Assembly: GCA_018971925.1 (NCBI GenBank)
Contig: JAGWZT010000134.1
Coordinates: 1 to 6,065 of the forward strand
From: Lysobacteraceae bacterium
Lineage (GTDB): Bacteria > Pseudomonadota > Gammaproteobacteria > Xanthomonadales > Rhodanobacteraceae
Length of the DNA stretch: 6,065 bases
Direction: 5' to 3'
The notes under the pieces were generated by a model. The model worked only from the letters and a program-made list of their open reading frames with translations. It searched no databases and was not told the DNA's origin. Shown here piece by piece: positions 1 through 5,414 of this stretch; the first letter of the stretch is position 1; each line of letters starts with the position of its first letter. A program made the translations under genes and the position numbers.

Positions 1-236
1 ACCGCATCGCACGGCTTGCCGCCCATCGCCAGCTCGCCGATCGCACGGAAGATCAATCGGTGTTCGCGACGATAGAAATCTTCTTCGGTGATGCGGTCGG
101 CGACCTGGTCCCAGGCCTCGCCGACCAGCATCAGGCCACCCAACACCGACTGCTCGGCCTCGATGGAATGCGGCGGCACGCGCAAGACGTCGACGCGCGG
201 CGGGCCGGATTTCGGTTCCGGAAAGACGGCGCTCAT
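1..236 (-). CDS. dnaB: Replicative DNA helicase DnaB, N-terminal part (cut by window edge)
   Basis: DnaB is the hexameric 5'-3' helicase that unwinds DNA at the replication fork and binds primase through its N-terminal domain. The reverse strand from the ATG at 236 reads about 78 codons. After a short polar leader (MSAVFPEPKSG) comes the typical DnaB N-terminal stretch: VPPHSIEAEQSVLGGLML at residues 21-38, then a segment around EEDFYRREHRLIF and AIGELAMGGKPCDAV. This matches the helical N-terminal domain that begins all DnaB proteins; the RecA-like ATPase domain lies outside the window. No in-frame ATG lies just upstream, and no strong ribosome binding site is visible before 236. The gene lies downstream of, and in the same direction as, the DadA-like gene. 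In related bacteria dnaB is often followed by alanine racemase, which cannot be checked here. Confidence 0.93.
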   Translation of the reverse strand, partial: MSAVFPEPKSGPPRVDVLRVPPHSIEAEQSVLGGLMLVGEAWDQVADRITEEDFYRREHRLIFRAIGELAMGGKPCDA

Positions 237-272
237 CGGCGCGGGACGGTCAGCGACTTCGACATGCCGACG

Positions 273-278
273 ATCATA
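273..278 (-). promoter_or_regulatory. Possible -10 element of dnaB promoter
   Basis: The minus strand reads TATGAT here, one base from the sigma-70 -10 consensus, 36 bp before the dnaB ATG. No good -35 hexamer is seen at 16-18 bp upstream, so the promoter call rests on the -10 match and position only. Confidence 0.35.
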
Positions 279-318
279 CGAGTGTGTGTCTCGCCGCGCG
301 ATACAACACCTTCAAGGA

Positions 319-344
319 ACAGGCTGTGGAAAACCTGTGGAATC
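319..344. promoter_or_regulatory. Tandem DnaA-box-like sequences and inverted repeat upstream of dnaB
   Basis: Two TGTGGA motifs lie 11 bp apart (325-330 and 336-341). On the minus strand the first reads TTTTCCACA, one base from the DnaA box consensus TTATCCACA; the second reads GATTCCACA, a weaker match sharing only TCCACA. An inverted repeat, ACAGG (319-323) with CCTGT (334-338), overlaps them. They lie about 45-70 bp upstream of the possible dnaB -10, so a regulatory site is plausible but unproven. Confidence 0.3.
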
Positions 345-363
345 CTGGTGCACGACAAGCGTT

Positions 364-1620
364 TTACAGCCCGAATCTGGACGGTGCATAGACCGCAGCA
401 TCCAGCACTGGCCTCTCGTCTGTCAGCAGCGACGCCACCAGCTCCGCGGTCGCCGCGCTCATGCTGACGCCCAGCATGCCGTGGCCGGTCGCGAGCATGA
501 GATTGCTCCAGCGGCGCACCGGTCCGATCAGTGGAATCTCGTCCACGGACATCGGGCGCCAGCCCCACCATTCTTCGCGCACCTCGCCACCCAGCGGCGC
601 GCGCAGATACGCGGCAGCCCCGCGCCGCAGGGCGTCCAGCCGTGTGGGGTTGAGATGTTCGTCGTAACCCGAGAATTCCATCGTGCTGCCGAGCCGGTAC
701 CCCGAATCCCATGCGGTCACGCATACGCTGGGTTCGTGCAACACCAGCGCGCGGCGCGGACACGGGTCGGGCCGCGACATCGTGATCGAATAGCCCTTGC
801 CCGGCTGGATCGGCACCTTGAGGCCGAGCTTCGCCGCAAGCTGCGGCGTCCATGCTCCCAACGCCATCAGGATGCGGTCGCCGGAAAACGTGCCGCGCGA
901 CGTGCGCACCGCATCCACACGTTCGCCCGCGCAGCCGAAAGCCTCAATCGTCGCGCCGCCTTCGATCGTGCCGCCGCATTCGCGCACCCGGCGAACAAGG
1001 CCGTCCACCAGCCGGTCCGGACGCAGTTGTGCGTCGTCCGCGTGCAGGATGCCGCCGGCCACGCCCGGTAGCAGCGCTGGTTCCATGGCTTCGACTTCGT
1101 CGCCGCGCAACGGCGCCGCAGCGATGCCGAGCCGGTGCAGCCATTCGATCCCGGCGCGCTCATGCGCCAGCGCGCGCGCGTCGCGAAACACGATCACATT
1201 GCCCGCGGGCGCGTATTCGCACTCGATGCCTTCGTCCACCAGCACGCGCGGCAGCAGGGTCCAGGAACGCTGCAGGATCGCGGTGCGCGCGATCGCGGCG
1301 CGTTCGGCGAACGCCTGGTTGCAGTGGCGGGCGAAACCCAGCAACCAACGCCAGCGGTCCCAGTCCGGTCGCGGATTCACGTACAACGGCGCGTCGCGGC
1401 GCAACATCCAGTGCAACGCGCGCCACGGCATTTCCGGCACCGTCAGCGGAATCGCGTGGCTGGGGGTCAAGGTGCCGCAGTTGCCGTGCGACGCGCCGGA
1501 GCCCGGCTCGCTTCGGTCCAGCACCCGCACCGAAGCGCCGCGATGCAGCAACGCCAGTGCACAGGACAGGCCGATTACGCCACCACCAAGTACCAGGACA
1601 TCACTGCGCGCTGCTTCCAT
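364..1620 (-). CDS. FAD-dependent oxidoreductase, D-amino acid dehydrogenase (DadA) family
   Basis: This 418-residue flavoprotein belongs to the DAO/DadA family, whose members oxidise D-amino acids or cyclic imino acids such as hydroxyproline to the keto or imino product and pass electrons to the respiratory chain. The N-terminus carries the FAD Rossmann motif GGGVIG at residues 12-17, with an acidic residue (D35) ending the second strand in VRVLDRSEPGSGAS. Near the C-terminus are the family signatures GWRPMSVDEIPLIG (353-366) and TGHGMLG (378-384), which close the FAD site. Length agrees with DadA (about 410-430). SVDEIP replaces the common TPDGxP form, so a substrate other than D-alanine, for example a hydroxyproline isomer, is possible. 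The ATG at 1620 has no clear ribosome binding site and lies 6 bp after a TAGAAT hexamer, so the mRNA may be leaderless. dnaB follows in the same direction. The family is sure, the substrate is not. Confidence 0.88.
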   Translation of the reverse strand: MEAARSDVLVLGGGVIGLSCALALLHRGASVRVLDRSEPGSGASHGNCGTLTPSHAIPLTVPEMPWRALHWMLRRDAPLYVNPRPDWDRWRWLLGFARHCNQAFAERAAIARTAILQRSWTLLPRVLVDEGIECEYAPAGNVIVFRDARALAHERAGIEWLHRLGIAAAPLRGDEVEAMEPALLPGVAGGILHADDAQLRPDRLVDGLVRRVRECGGTIEGGATIEAFGCAGERVDAVRTSRGTFSGDRILMALGAWTPQLAAKLGLKVPIQPGKGYSITMSRPDPCPRRALVLHEPSVCVTAWDSGYRLGSTMEFSGYDEHLNPTRLDALRRGAAAYLRAPLGGEVREEWWGWRPMSVDEIPLIGPVRRWSNLMLATGHGMLGVSMSAATAELVASLLTDERPVLDAAVYAPSRFGL

Positions 1621-1626
1621 CGGTCC

Positions 1627-1632
1627 ATTCTA
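1627..1632 (-). promoter_or_regulatory. Possible -10 element giving a leaderless oxidoreductase mRNA
   Basis: The minus strand reads TAGAAT, five of six matches to TATAAT, and ends 6 bp before the ATG at 1620. Transcription starting 7 bp after the hexamer would begin at the A of the start codon. The -35 region is poor. Confidence 0.4.
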
Positions 1633-1749
1633 AAGGCATGGAGGCGCGTTCCTGCACGAGGCGGCTCTCCGCAGCGACGGGACGCATCGCATGCGCCCAG
1701 GCCGCCGCCCGTGCCCCAGCTTGTCCGTGCGAAGCCCTTTCGGGGCAGG

Positions 1750-1766
1750 TTGGCATCATTCGTGCT
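1750..1766 (+). promoter_or_regulatory. Candidate sigma-54 (RpoN) promoter
   Basis: The sequence TTGGCATCATTCGTGCT fits the -24/-12 consensus TTGGCACG-N4-TTGCT at 10 of 13 fixed positions. The essential GG (1752-1753) and GC (1764-1765) are separated by exactly 10 bp. The predicted start near 1776 leaves a leader of about 20 nt containing the ribosome binding site of the gene at 1796. An inverted pair, TGCCCC (1712-1717) and GGGGCA (1742-1747), lies just upstream; whether an activator binds it is unknown. Confidence 0.45.
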
Positions 1767-1795
1767 TGCCTGAAACTGCCATAGAGGGAATCCAG

Positions 1796-2086
1796 ATGAA
1801 CGCCAACACCGATACCGATTTCTGCAGCGTCCCCGAAGTCCTGTTGATGCTGCGCGCGCCGGGCGCAGGCTGGCTTGCCACGCTGCTCGCCGCGCTGGAC
1901 GAAGCCAGCCGTGATCCCGACTTCAACGCCTCCCATCGCGCCATCCTCGCGCGCTGCCTCGACGAACAGACTGTGCCCGTGGCCGTCGCCGAAGCCGCAC
2001 GTCAGCGCACGATCCAGTTCGAAGAAGCACTGGAAGCAACCATCCAGGCCGAATCGCAACATTCGGATCAGCGCGTCGCCTGCTGA
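1796..2086 (+). CDS. Unrecognised small acidic protein (96 aa)
   Basis: I do not recognise this protein. The start at 1796 is well supported: GAGGGA at 1784-1789 lies 6 bp before the ATG, while the open frame upstream has no such site. The protein has 15 Asp/Glu, 7 Arg and no Lys, and three cysteines (C10, C54 and the last residue, C96). There is no signal peptide or long membrane segment; the most hydrophobic stretch, around residues 15-33 (EVLLMLRAPGAGWLATLLA), is broken by Pro and Gly. Residues 26-86 look mostly helical (GWLATLLAALDEAS, HRAILARCLDEQ, FEEALEATIQAE), suggesting a small soluble helical protein. It stands alone between a divergent oxidoreductase and a downstream lipoprotein gene, behind a sigma-54-like element. 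Coding is likely, given the ribosome binding site and codon use; function is unknown. Confidence 0.75.
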   Translation: MNANTDTDFCSVPEVLLMLRAPGAGWLATLLAALDEASRDPDFNASHRAILARCLDEQTVPVAVAEAARQRTIQFEEALEATIQAESQHSDQRVAC

Positions 2087-2199
2087 CGCGTTCGCTGGAC
2101 GCGGCAGGCGCCATCGGTTAACGTCGACCCGGCCTTGAGCCGTGCCCGTGCCGAGACAATGAAAGCCAGCCGCCAGAATCCGTCCCCGGACGCCGCGAC

Positions 2200-2757
2200 A
2201 TGCGCGTCCACGCAGTGGATTTCCCGGGGTTGAACGCCGGCCGGCACATCGTCCGATTGCTGGCCGCAGCCTCGATCCTGCTGCTCGCCGCCTGCGCGAG
2301 CGTTGCACCGGTTCGCTCCCCGCACACCGCCCCCGCCGCCCCGTCCGCAACCATCGCCAACAACGTGCTGATACGCGCGATCGGCCTGGTCGGCACGCCC
2401 TACCGGTGGGGCGGCAACACCCCGGAATCCGGTTTCGATTGCAGCGGCCTTGTCGACTACGTTTTCCGCAGCGAGGCCGGCCTGCGACTGCCGCGCACAT
2501 CGCACGCGATCGCCGCGCTGGATGCGCCGAAAGTCGCGCGCGATGACCTGCAAGCGGGCGACCTGTTGTTCTTCGGCCGCCGCCATCGTGTCAACCACGT
2601 GGCCATCTATGTCGGCAATGGCCGATTCGTGAACGCACCCGACAAGGGCGGCACGGTTCGACTGGACCATCTGGACGGCTATTATTGGCGCGACCACTTC
2701 CTGTTTGCCAAGCGCGTGCTCACGCCGCGCGTGCGCGCCGCACTGACGGCGGATTGA
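2200..2757 (+). CDS. NlpC/P60-family lipoprotein, probable cell-wall endopeptidase
   Basis: NlpC/P60 (C40) enzymes are cysteine peptidases that cut peptide stems of peptidoglycan in the periplasm. The 185-residue product starts with a rather long N-region, then a hydrophobic stretch (20-31) and the lipobox LAAC with the lipid-bearing Cys at 32. The following Ala-Ser predicts outer-membrane sorting. A Pro/Ala-rich linker (35-51) leads to the catalytic domain: TPYRWGG at 66-72, FDCSGLV with catalytic Cys81, LPRTS at 97-101, GDLLFF at 120-125, and NHVAIYVGNGRFVNAP with catalytic His133. The third catalytic polar residue appears to be Asn145, where many relatives have His. The ATG at 2200 has only a weak ribosome binding site; an in-frame TTG at 2230 would give a shorter N-region but still keep the signal peptide. 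DoxX follows on the same strand after 68 bp. Confidence 0.9.
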   Translation: MRVHAVDFPGLNAGRHIVRLLAAASILLLAACASVAPVRSPHTAPAAPSATIANNVLIRAIGLVGTPYRWGGNTPESGFDCSGLVDYVFRSEAGLRLPRTSHAIAALDAPKVARDDLQAGDLLFFGRRHRVNHVAIYVGNGRFVNAPDKGGTVRLDHLDGYYWRDHFLFAKRVLTPRVRAALTAD

Positions 2758-2825
2758 ACTGCGCGGGACGCGCCCCATGCCGCTCGCCGCAGCGTTGCGC
2801 GCGGCCGCTTTTCATGGAACCCACG

Positions 2826-3230
2826 ATGCAGAACTTCACCTTGCTGGTTGGCCGACTCGGGCTCTCGCTGATTTTCATCCTGTCGGGTATCGGTAAAATC
2901 ACCGCCTACCACGCCACCGCCAACGTGCTGGTGGCGCAGGGCTTGCCCCCCGGGTTGCTGCCGCTGGTGATCTTCGCCGAGTTGGGCGGCGGCCTCGCGA
3001 TCCTGTGCGGACTCCTGACGCGCTTGGCGTCGGCGGGATTGTTCTTCTACTGCATCCTCGCGGCGGTGATCTTCCACAACCACTTCGCCGACCACGAACA
3101 GTGGATCAATTTCATGAAGAACCTGGCGATCGCCGGCGGATTCCTGGTGCTGGCCGTGCACGGCCCGGGCCTGCTGTCGCTGGACGGGTGGCGCAGGCGG
3201 CGCAAGCAGAAGCAGAAAATCTTCTTTTGA
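2826..3230 (+). CDS. DoxX-family integral membrane protein
   Basis: The 134-residue protein has four predicted membrane segments: about residues 4-23, 43-62, 68-85 and 98-115. A basic tail follows (RRRRKQKQK, 123-131), which should lie in the cytoplasm. The N-terminal LLVGRLGLSLIFILSGIGKI, the AELGGGLAILCGLLTR loop and the HNHFADHEQWINFMKNLAIAGGFLVL segment are typical of the DoxX/YphA group. These are small inner-membrane proteins linked in some bacteria to redox or thiol stress; the biochemical role is mostly unknown. An ATG at 2826 is preferred because GGAA lies 6 bp upstream; the ATG at 2814 (adding MEPT) has no ribosome binding site, and the open frame upstream of it is shadow. It may be co-transcribed with the NlpC/P60 gene, although the 68-bp gap leaves that open. 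Confidence 0.85.
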   Translation: MQNFTLLVGRLGLSLIFILSGIGKITAYHATANVLVAQGLPPGLLPLVIFAELGGGLAILCGLLTRLASAGLFFYCILAAVIFHNHFADHEQWINFMKNLAIAGGFLVLAVHGPGLLSLDGWRRRRKQKQKIFF

Positions 3231-3262
3231 CTCAAGGTGGCGTGGCAACAGGCTGCAAGTGT

Positions 3263-3296
3263 GCCCGCTTTTCGCTCCGTCGGGCTAGTTGCGGGC
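3263..3296. repeat. Inverted repeat downstream of doxX
   Basis: GCCCGC (3263-3268) can pair with GCGGGC (3291-3296), or GCCCG with CGGGC at 3281-3285. No T-run follows on the plus strand, so it is a weak terminator candidate for doxX. Both arms and the T-rich/TCGCT text after the first arm resemble the slyD terminator hairpin at 3514-3532. Confidence 0.4.
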
Positions 3297-3384
3297 GGTT
3301 GTACTACCCATCTGTGCCGGTCGCAAATCCGACACCAGAACCCGTCGAGGCACGAAGCAAGACTTTCCACATCCCGTCGCACAA

Positions 3385-3400
3385 GGCCATGGATGGCCGT
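3385..3400. repeat. Copy 1 of 16-bp intergenic repeat GGCCATGGATGGCCGT
   Basis: GGCCAT and ATGGCC form an inverted repeat around GG. The identical 16 bases occur again at 5927-5942. Both copies lie outside genes, downstream of a stop codon. Confidence 0.65.
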
Positions 3401-3471
3401 CATCGGAGCCAAACCCGGCGTCGTTGGTGGCGCCGCGGCCGCGATGCCGAGCGCGCGGCAAGCGCAGTCGA

Positions 3472-3488
3472 GGCAACACGATGTTGCC
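3472..3488. repeat. Perfect 7-bp hairpin GGCAACA-CGA-TGTTGCC
   Basis: The arms 3472-3478 and 3482-3488 are exact complements around a 3-base loop. No T-run follows on either strand, so this is not a standard terminator. It lies beyond the slyD terminator in the convergent spacer. Confidence 0.55.
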
Positions 3489-3500
3489 GAGACCGCCGCC

Positions 3501-3532
3501 AAAACAGAAAGTAGCCCGCTCTCGCTGCGGGC
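3501..3532 (-). terminator. Probable rho-independent terminator of slyD
   Basis: Read on the minus strand, 19 bp after the slyD stop, GCCCGC (3532-3527) pairs with GCGGGC (3519-3514) around a 7-base loop. It is followed by the T-rich tract TACTTTCTGTTTT (3513-3501). GC-rich stem plus T-rich tail in the right place support termination of the transporter-slyD transcript. Confidence 0.65.
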
Positions 3533-3550
3533 GGATTCGCTCCCGGCGCT

Positions 3551-4051
3551 TCAACCGTGCGAATGCCCGTCACCCGGATGCGCGTGTCCGTGCTGGAGCT
3601 CTTCCGGCGCAGCGGCGCGCACGTCGACGATCTCGATATCGAAGTGCAGGCTCTTGCCGGCCAGCGGATGATTGTGGTCGACGTCGATGGAACTCATGCC
3701 GACCTTGTGGATGGTGACCATGCGCTGGCCGCCGTCTTTGGTCTGCAGCACGGTGGTCATGCCGGGCTTGAGCTTTTGCGCATCGTGGAAATATTTTTTC
3801 GGAACGCGCTGCAACAGACCTTCCTGACGTTCGCCATAGGCGTCTTCCGGCGCGATGTCGATCTCGAACTTCTCGCCGGCTTCCCGGCCGGTGAGCGCCT
3901 TCTCGACGCCCGGCACCAGTTGGCTGTGGCCCAGCAGTGCGAGCAGCGGTTCGCCGCGCTTGCGCGAATCATCCAGCGGCTCGGCCGCGGCATCGGCCGC
4001 ATCGCGCACGCTGTAATGAAAACTGACCACGGAATCTTTTTCGGCACGCAT
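3551..4051 (-). CDS. slyD: FKBP-type peptidyl-prolyl isomerase SlyD
   Basis: SlyD is a cytoplasmic prolyl isomerase and chaperone that also binds nickel and helps hydrogenase or metal handling. The 166-residue product has the split FKBP domain (GHSQLVPGVEKAL at 41-53, EDAYGER at 69-75). The chaperone insert-in-flap domain runs from about residue 76 to 125 (LLQRVPKKYF, LKPGMTTVLQT), followed by the signature DHNHPLAG at 125-132. The C-terminal tail (154-166) holds five His but no Cys, much shorter than the long His/Cys tail of E. coli SlyD, so metal capacity may be lower. The ATG at 4051 is chosen because MRAEKDSVVSF aligns without gap to E. coli MKVAKDLVVSL. A TTG at 4063, overlapping the transporter stop as TTGA, is the alternative. 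No ribosome binding site is visible, so translation may be coupled to the transporter gene ending 8 bp upstream. Confidence 0.93.
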   Translation of the reverse strand: MRAEKDSVVSFHYSVRDAADAAAEPLDDSRKRGEPLLALLGHSQLVPGVEKALTGREAGEKFEIDIAPEDAYGERQEGLLQRVPKKYFHDAQKLKPGMTTVLQTKDGGQRMVTIHKVGMSSIDVDHNHPLAGKSLHFDIEIVDVRAAAPEELQHGHAHPGDGHSHG

Positions 4052-4059
4052 GGAAATGC

Positions 4060-5325
4060 TCAAGCGGAAGTCGGTGAACTGCGCATGTTAGCGTCGCCCG
4101 TGTCCGGGGTCACGCCGAAGCGCACCCCACGCGCTTCCGGCCCGAACCACGTCAGCACCGCGAGCAGCAACGCCACGACGCCGATCCATACCGATTGGAC
4201 GATCGCGTAGTTGCCGCCGTGTGCGTGGGCAATCGAAGTCATCGCGTACGCGGTCCACGACACCAGCAGGTTGCCGAGTTGGTAGGCGAAACCCGGGAGC
4301 GTGCCGCGCACATCGTCAGGGGAAAGCTCGTTCAAATAACCGGGCACAACACCCCACGCGCCCTGCACCGCGACCTGGATCCAGAACGCACCGATCGCGA
4401 GCAACAACACCGAACCGCCGTAACTCCACAGCGGAATCGCGGGCAGCGCCAGCACGCAGGCGATCGCCATCGCGCGGCGGCGCCCGATCTTTTCCGACCA
4501 TTGGCCGAATGCCAACCCGCCGGCCAGCGCGCCCAAATTCAAAATGATCGTCAACAGGCTGGTGAGGTGGGTGTCGAAATGCATCTGCAGCTTCAGGAAG
4601 GTGGGATACACGTCCTGGGAGCCGTGGCTGAAAGCATTGAACACCGCCATCGTCATGATCATGTAGGCCAGCAGCTTCCAGCGGCCGCGCATGGTTTCCA
4701 TCACGCCGCGGCGCACGCCGGCACGCTTGCGCTGCTCGAACACCGGCGACTCCGGCACGCTGCGGCGCAGGTACAACACCAGCAGTGCGGGAATGATGCC
4801 CAGCGCGAACATGCCACGCCAGCCGATCGAGTTGAACAGCAGCCCGTAGGCGATCGCACACAGCAGGTAGCCACACGGATAACCCGACTGCAGGATGCCG
4901 GACACGATACCGCGCGAGTGCGCGGGGATCGATTCCATCGCCAGCGATGCGCCGATGCCCCACTCACCGCCCATCGCGATGCCGAACAGCGAACGCAGTA
5001 CCAGCAGCACGGTCAGCGAAGGCGCGAACGCACACGCGAGACCCAGCACCGAATACAACGCGACATCGATCATCAGGATGCGCCGGCGCCCATAACGATC
5101 GGCGAGACGCCCGAAGACCAGCGCGCCCAGCGGCCGGAACGCCAGCGTCAGCAGCAGCGCGAACGCGACATCCGGGATCGGCACATGAAAGCTGTCCGCC
5201 ACCGCCGGCATCACCATCACCAGCAGGAAGTAATCGAACGCGTCCAGCGTCCAGCCGAGGAAGGTTGCCGCGACGGTGTGCCGCTGGATGCTGTCGAGTG
5301 TGCGCAGGTCAGCGATGACGGACAT
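4060..5325 (-). CDS. MFS transporter, sialate:H+ symporter (NanT/JenA-like) type
   Basis: This 421-residue protein of the major facilitator superfamily has about 12 membrane segments and should import an organic acid with protons across the inner membrane. LGWTLDAFDYFLLV at residues 23-36 carries the two Asp of TM1 seen in the NanT/lactate-permease group. Motif A is present in both halves: FGRLADRYGRRR (71-82) and FGQWSEKIGRRR (273-284). EWGIG at 121-125 and FSHGSQDVYPTFL at 232-244 also fit this subgroup, which carries sialic acid, lactate, pyruvate or related monocarboxylates. The substrate cannot be fixed from sequence, and no sugar or acid catabolic genes adjoin. The ATG at 5325 is preferred over the longer frame: GGAA lies 6 bp upstream, and the preceding 36 codons are Arg-rich and unlike the family. 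slyD follows 8 bp after the stop. Confidence 0.88.
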   Translation of the reverse strand: MSVIADLRTLDSIQRHTVAATFLGWTLDAFDYFLLVMVMPAVADSFHVPIPDVAFALLLTLAFRPLGALVFGRLADRYGRRRILMIDVALYSVLGLACAFAPSLTVLLVLRSLFGIAMGGEWGIGASLAMESIPAHSRGIVSGILQSGYPCGYLLCAIAYGLLFNSIGWRGMFALGIIPALLVLYLRRSVPESPVFEQRKRAGVRRGVMETMRGRWKLLAYMIMTMAVFNAFSHGSQDVYPTFLKLQMHFDTHLTSLLTIILNLGALAGGLAFGQWSEKIGRRRAMAIACVLALPAIPLWSYGGSVLLLAIGAFWIQVAVQGAWGVVPGYLNELSPDDVRGTLPGFAYQLGNLLVSWTAYAMTSIAHAHGGNYAIVQSVWIGVVALLLAVLTWFGPEARGVRFGVTPDTGDANMRSSPTSA

Positions 5326-5361
5326 GGGCGGTTCCGGAGCGGCCGAAGGCCATGGTGCGCG

Positions 5362-5367
5362 AGCATA
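5362..5367 (-). promoter_or_regulatory. Possible -10 element for the transporter-slyD transcript
   Basis: The minus strand reads TATGCT, 36 bp before the transporter ATG. A weak -35 (TGCATA) sits 17 bp upstream. The match is modest. Confidence 0.25.
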
Positions 5368-5402
5368 CCGCCGCTCGCGCGGGGTATGCACGCGACGGCG
5401 AT

Positions 5403-5408
5403 TACAAT
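5403..5408 (+). promoter_or_regulatory. Possible -10 element giving a leaderless rnfB-like mRNA
   Basis: TACAAT, five of six matches to TATAAT, ends 6 bp before the ATG at 5415. A start 7 bp after the hexamer would be the A of the ATG. The -35 region is GC-rich and shows no match. Confidence 0.4.
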
Positions 5409-5414
5409 GCAGCG

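Larger units (their letters stand above)
3231..3550. other. Convergent spacer rich in inverted repeats, no gene seen
   Basis: This 320-bp stretch lies between the ends of doxX and slyD. The open frames crossing it lack ribosome binding sites and family features. It holds a GCCCGC/GCGGGC inverted repeat (3263-3296), a 16-bp repeat copy (3385-3400), a perfect 7-bp hairpin (3472-3488) and the slyD terminator (3501-3532), each listed separately. A GCGGCCGC palindrome lies near 3436. The region could be a cluster of intergenic repeats, a structured RNA, or simply transcript ends. Confidence 0.6.

Noticed and set aside
88..1784. Long plus-strand open frames opposite the oxidoreductase (for example 88-1071 and 852-1784)
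   Set aside because: They are Arg/Ala/Pro-rich translations antisense to a gene with clear FAD motifs, with no domains or ribosome binding sites; typical of GC-rich DNA.
2159..2233. ATG at 2159 as an earlier start for the NlpC/P60 gene
   Set aside because: It is in a different frame and meets a stop before the hydrolase domain.
2685..2825. Upstream extension of the DoxX reading frame
   Set aside because: The added residues overlap the NlpC/P60 gene, are Arg-rich and unlike the family; a better start with a ribosome binding site is at 2826.
3279..3337. tRNA-like text ending in ACACCA with GGTCGCAAATCC resembling a T-arm
   Set aside because: Acceptor strands do not pair over 7 bp, the T-loop lacks the usual TTCGA, and no anticodon arm can be drawn.
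4061..4063. TTG at 4063 as the slyD start
   Set aside because: The ATG at 4051 aligns exactly with the N-terminus of E. coli SlyD; the TTG remains only an alternative.
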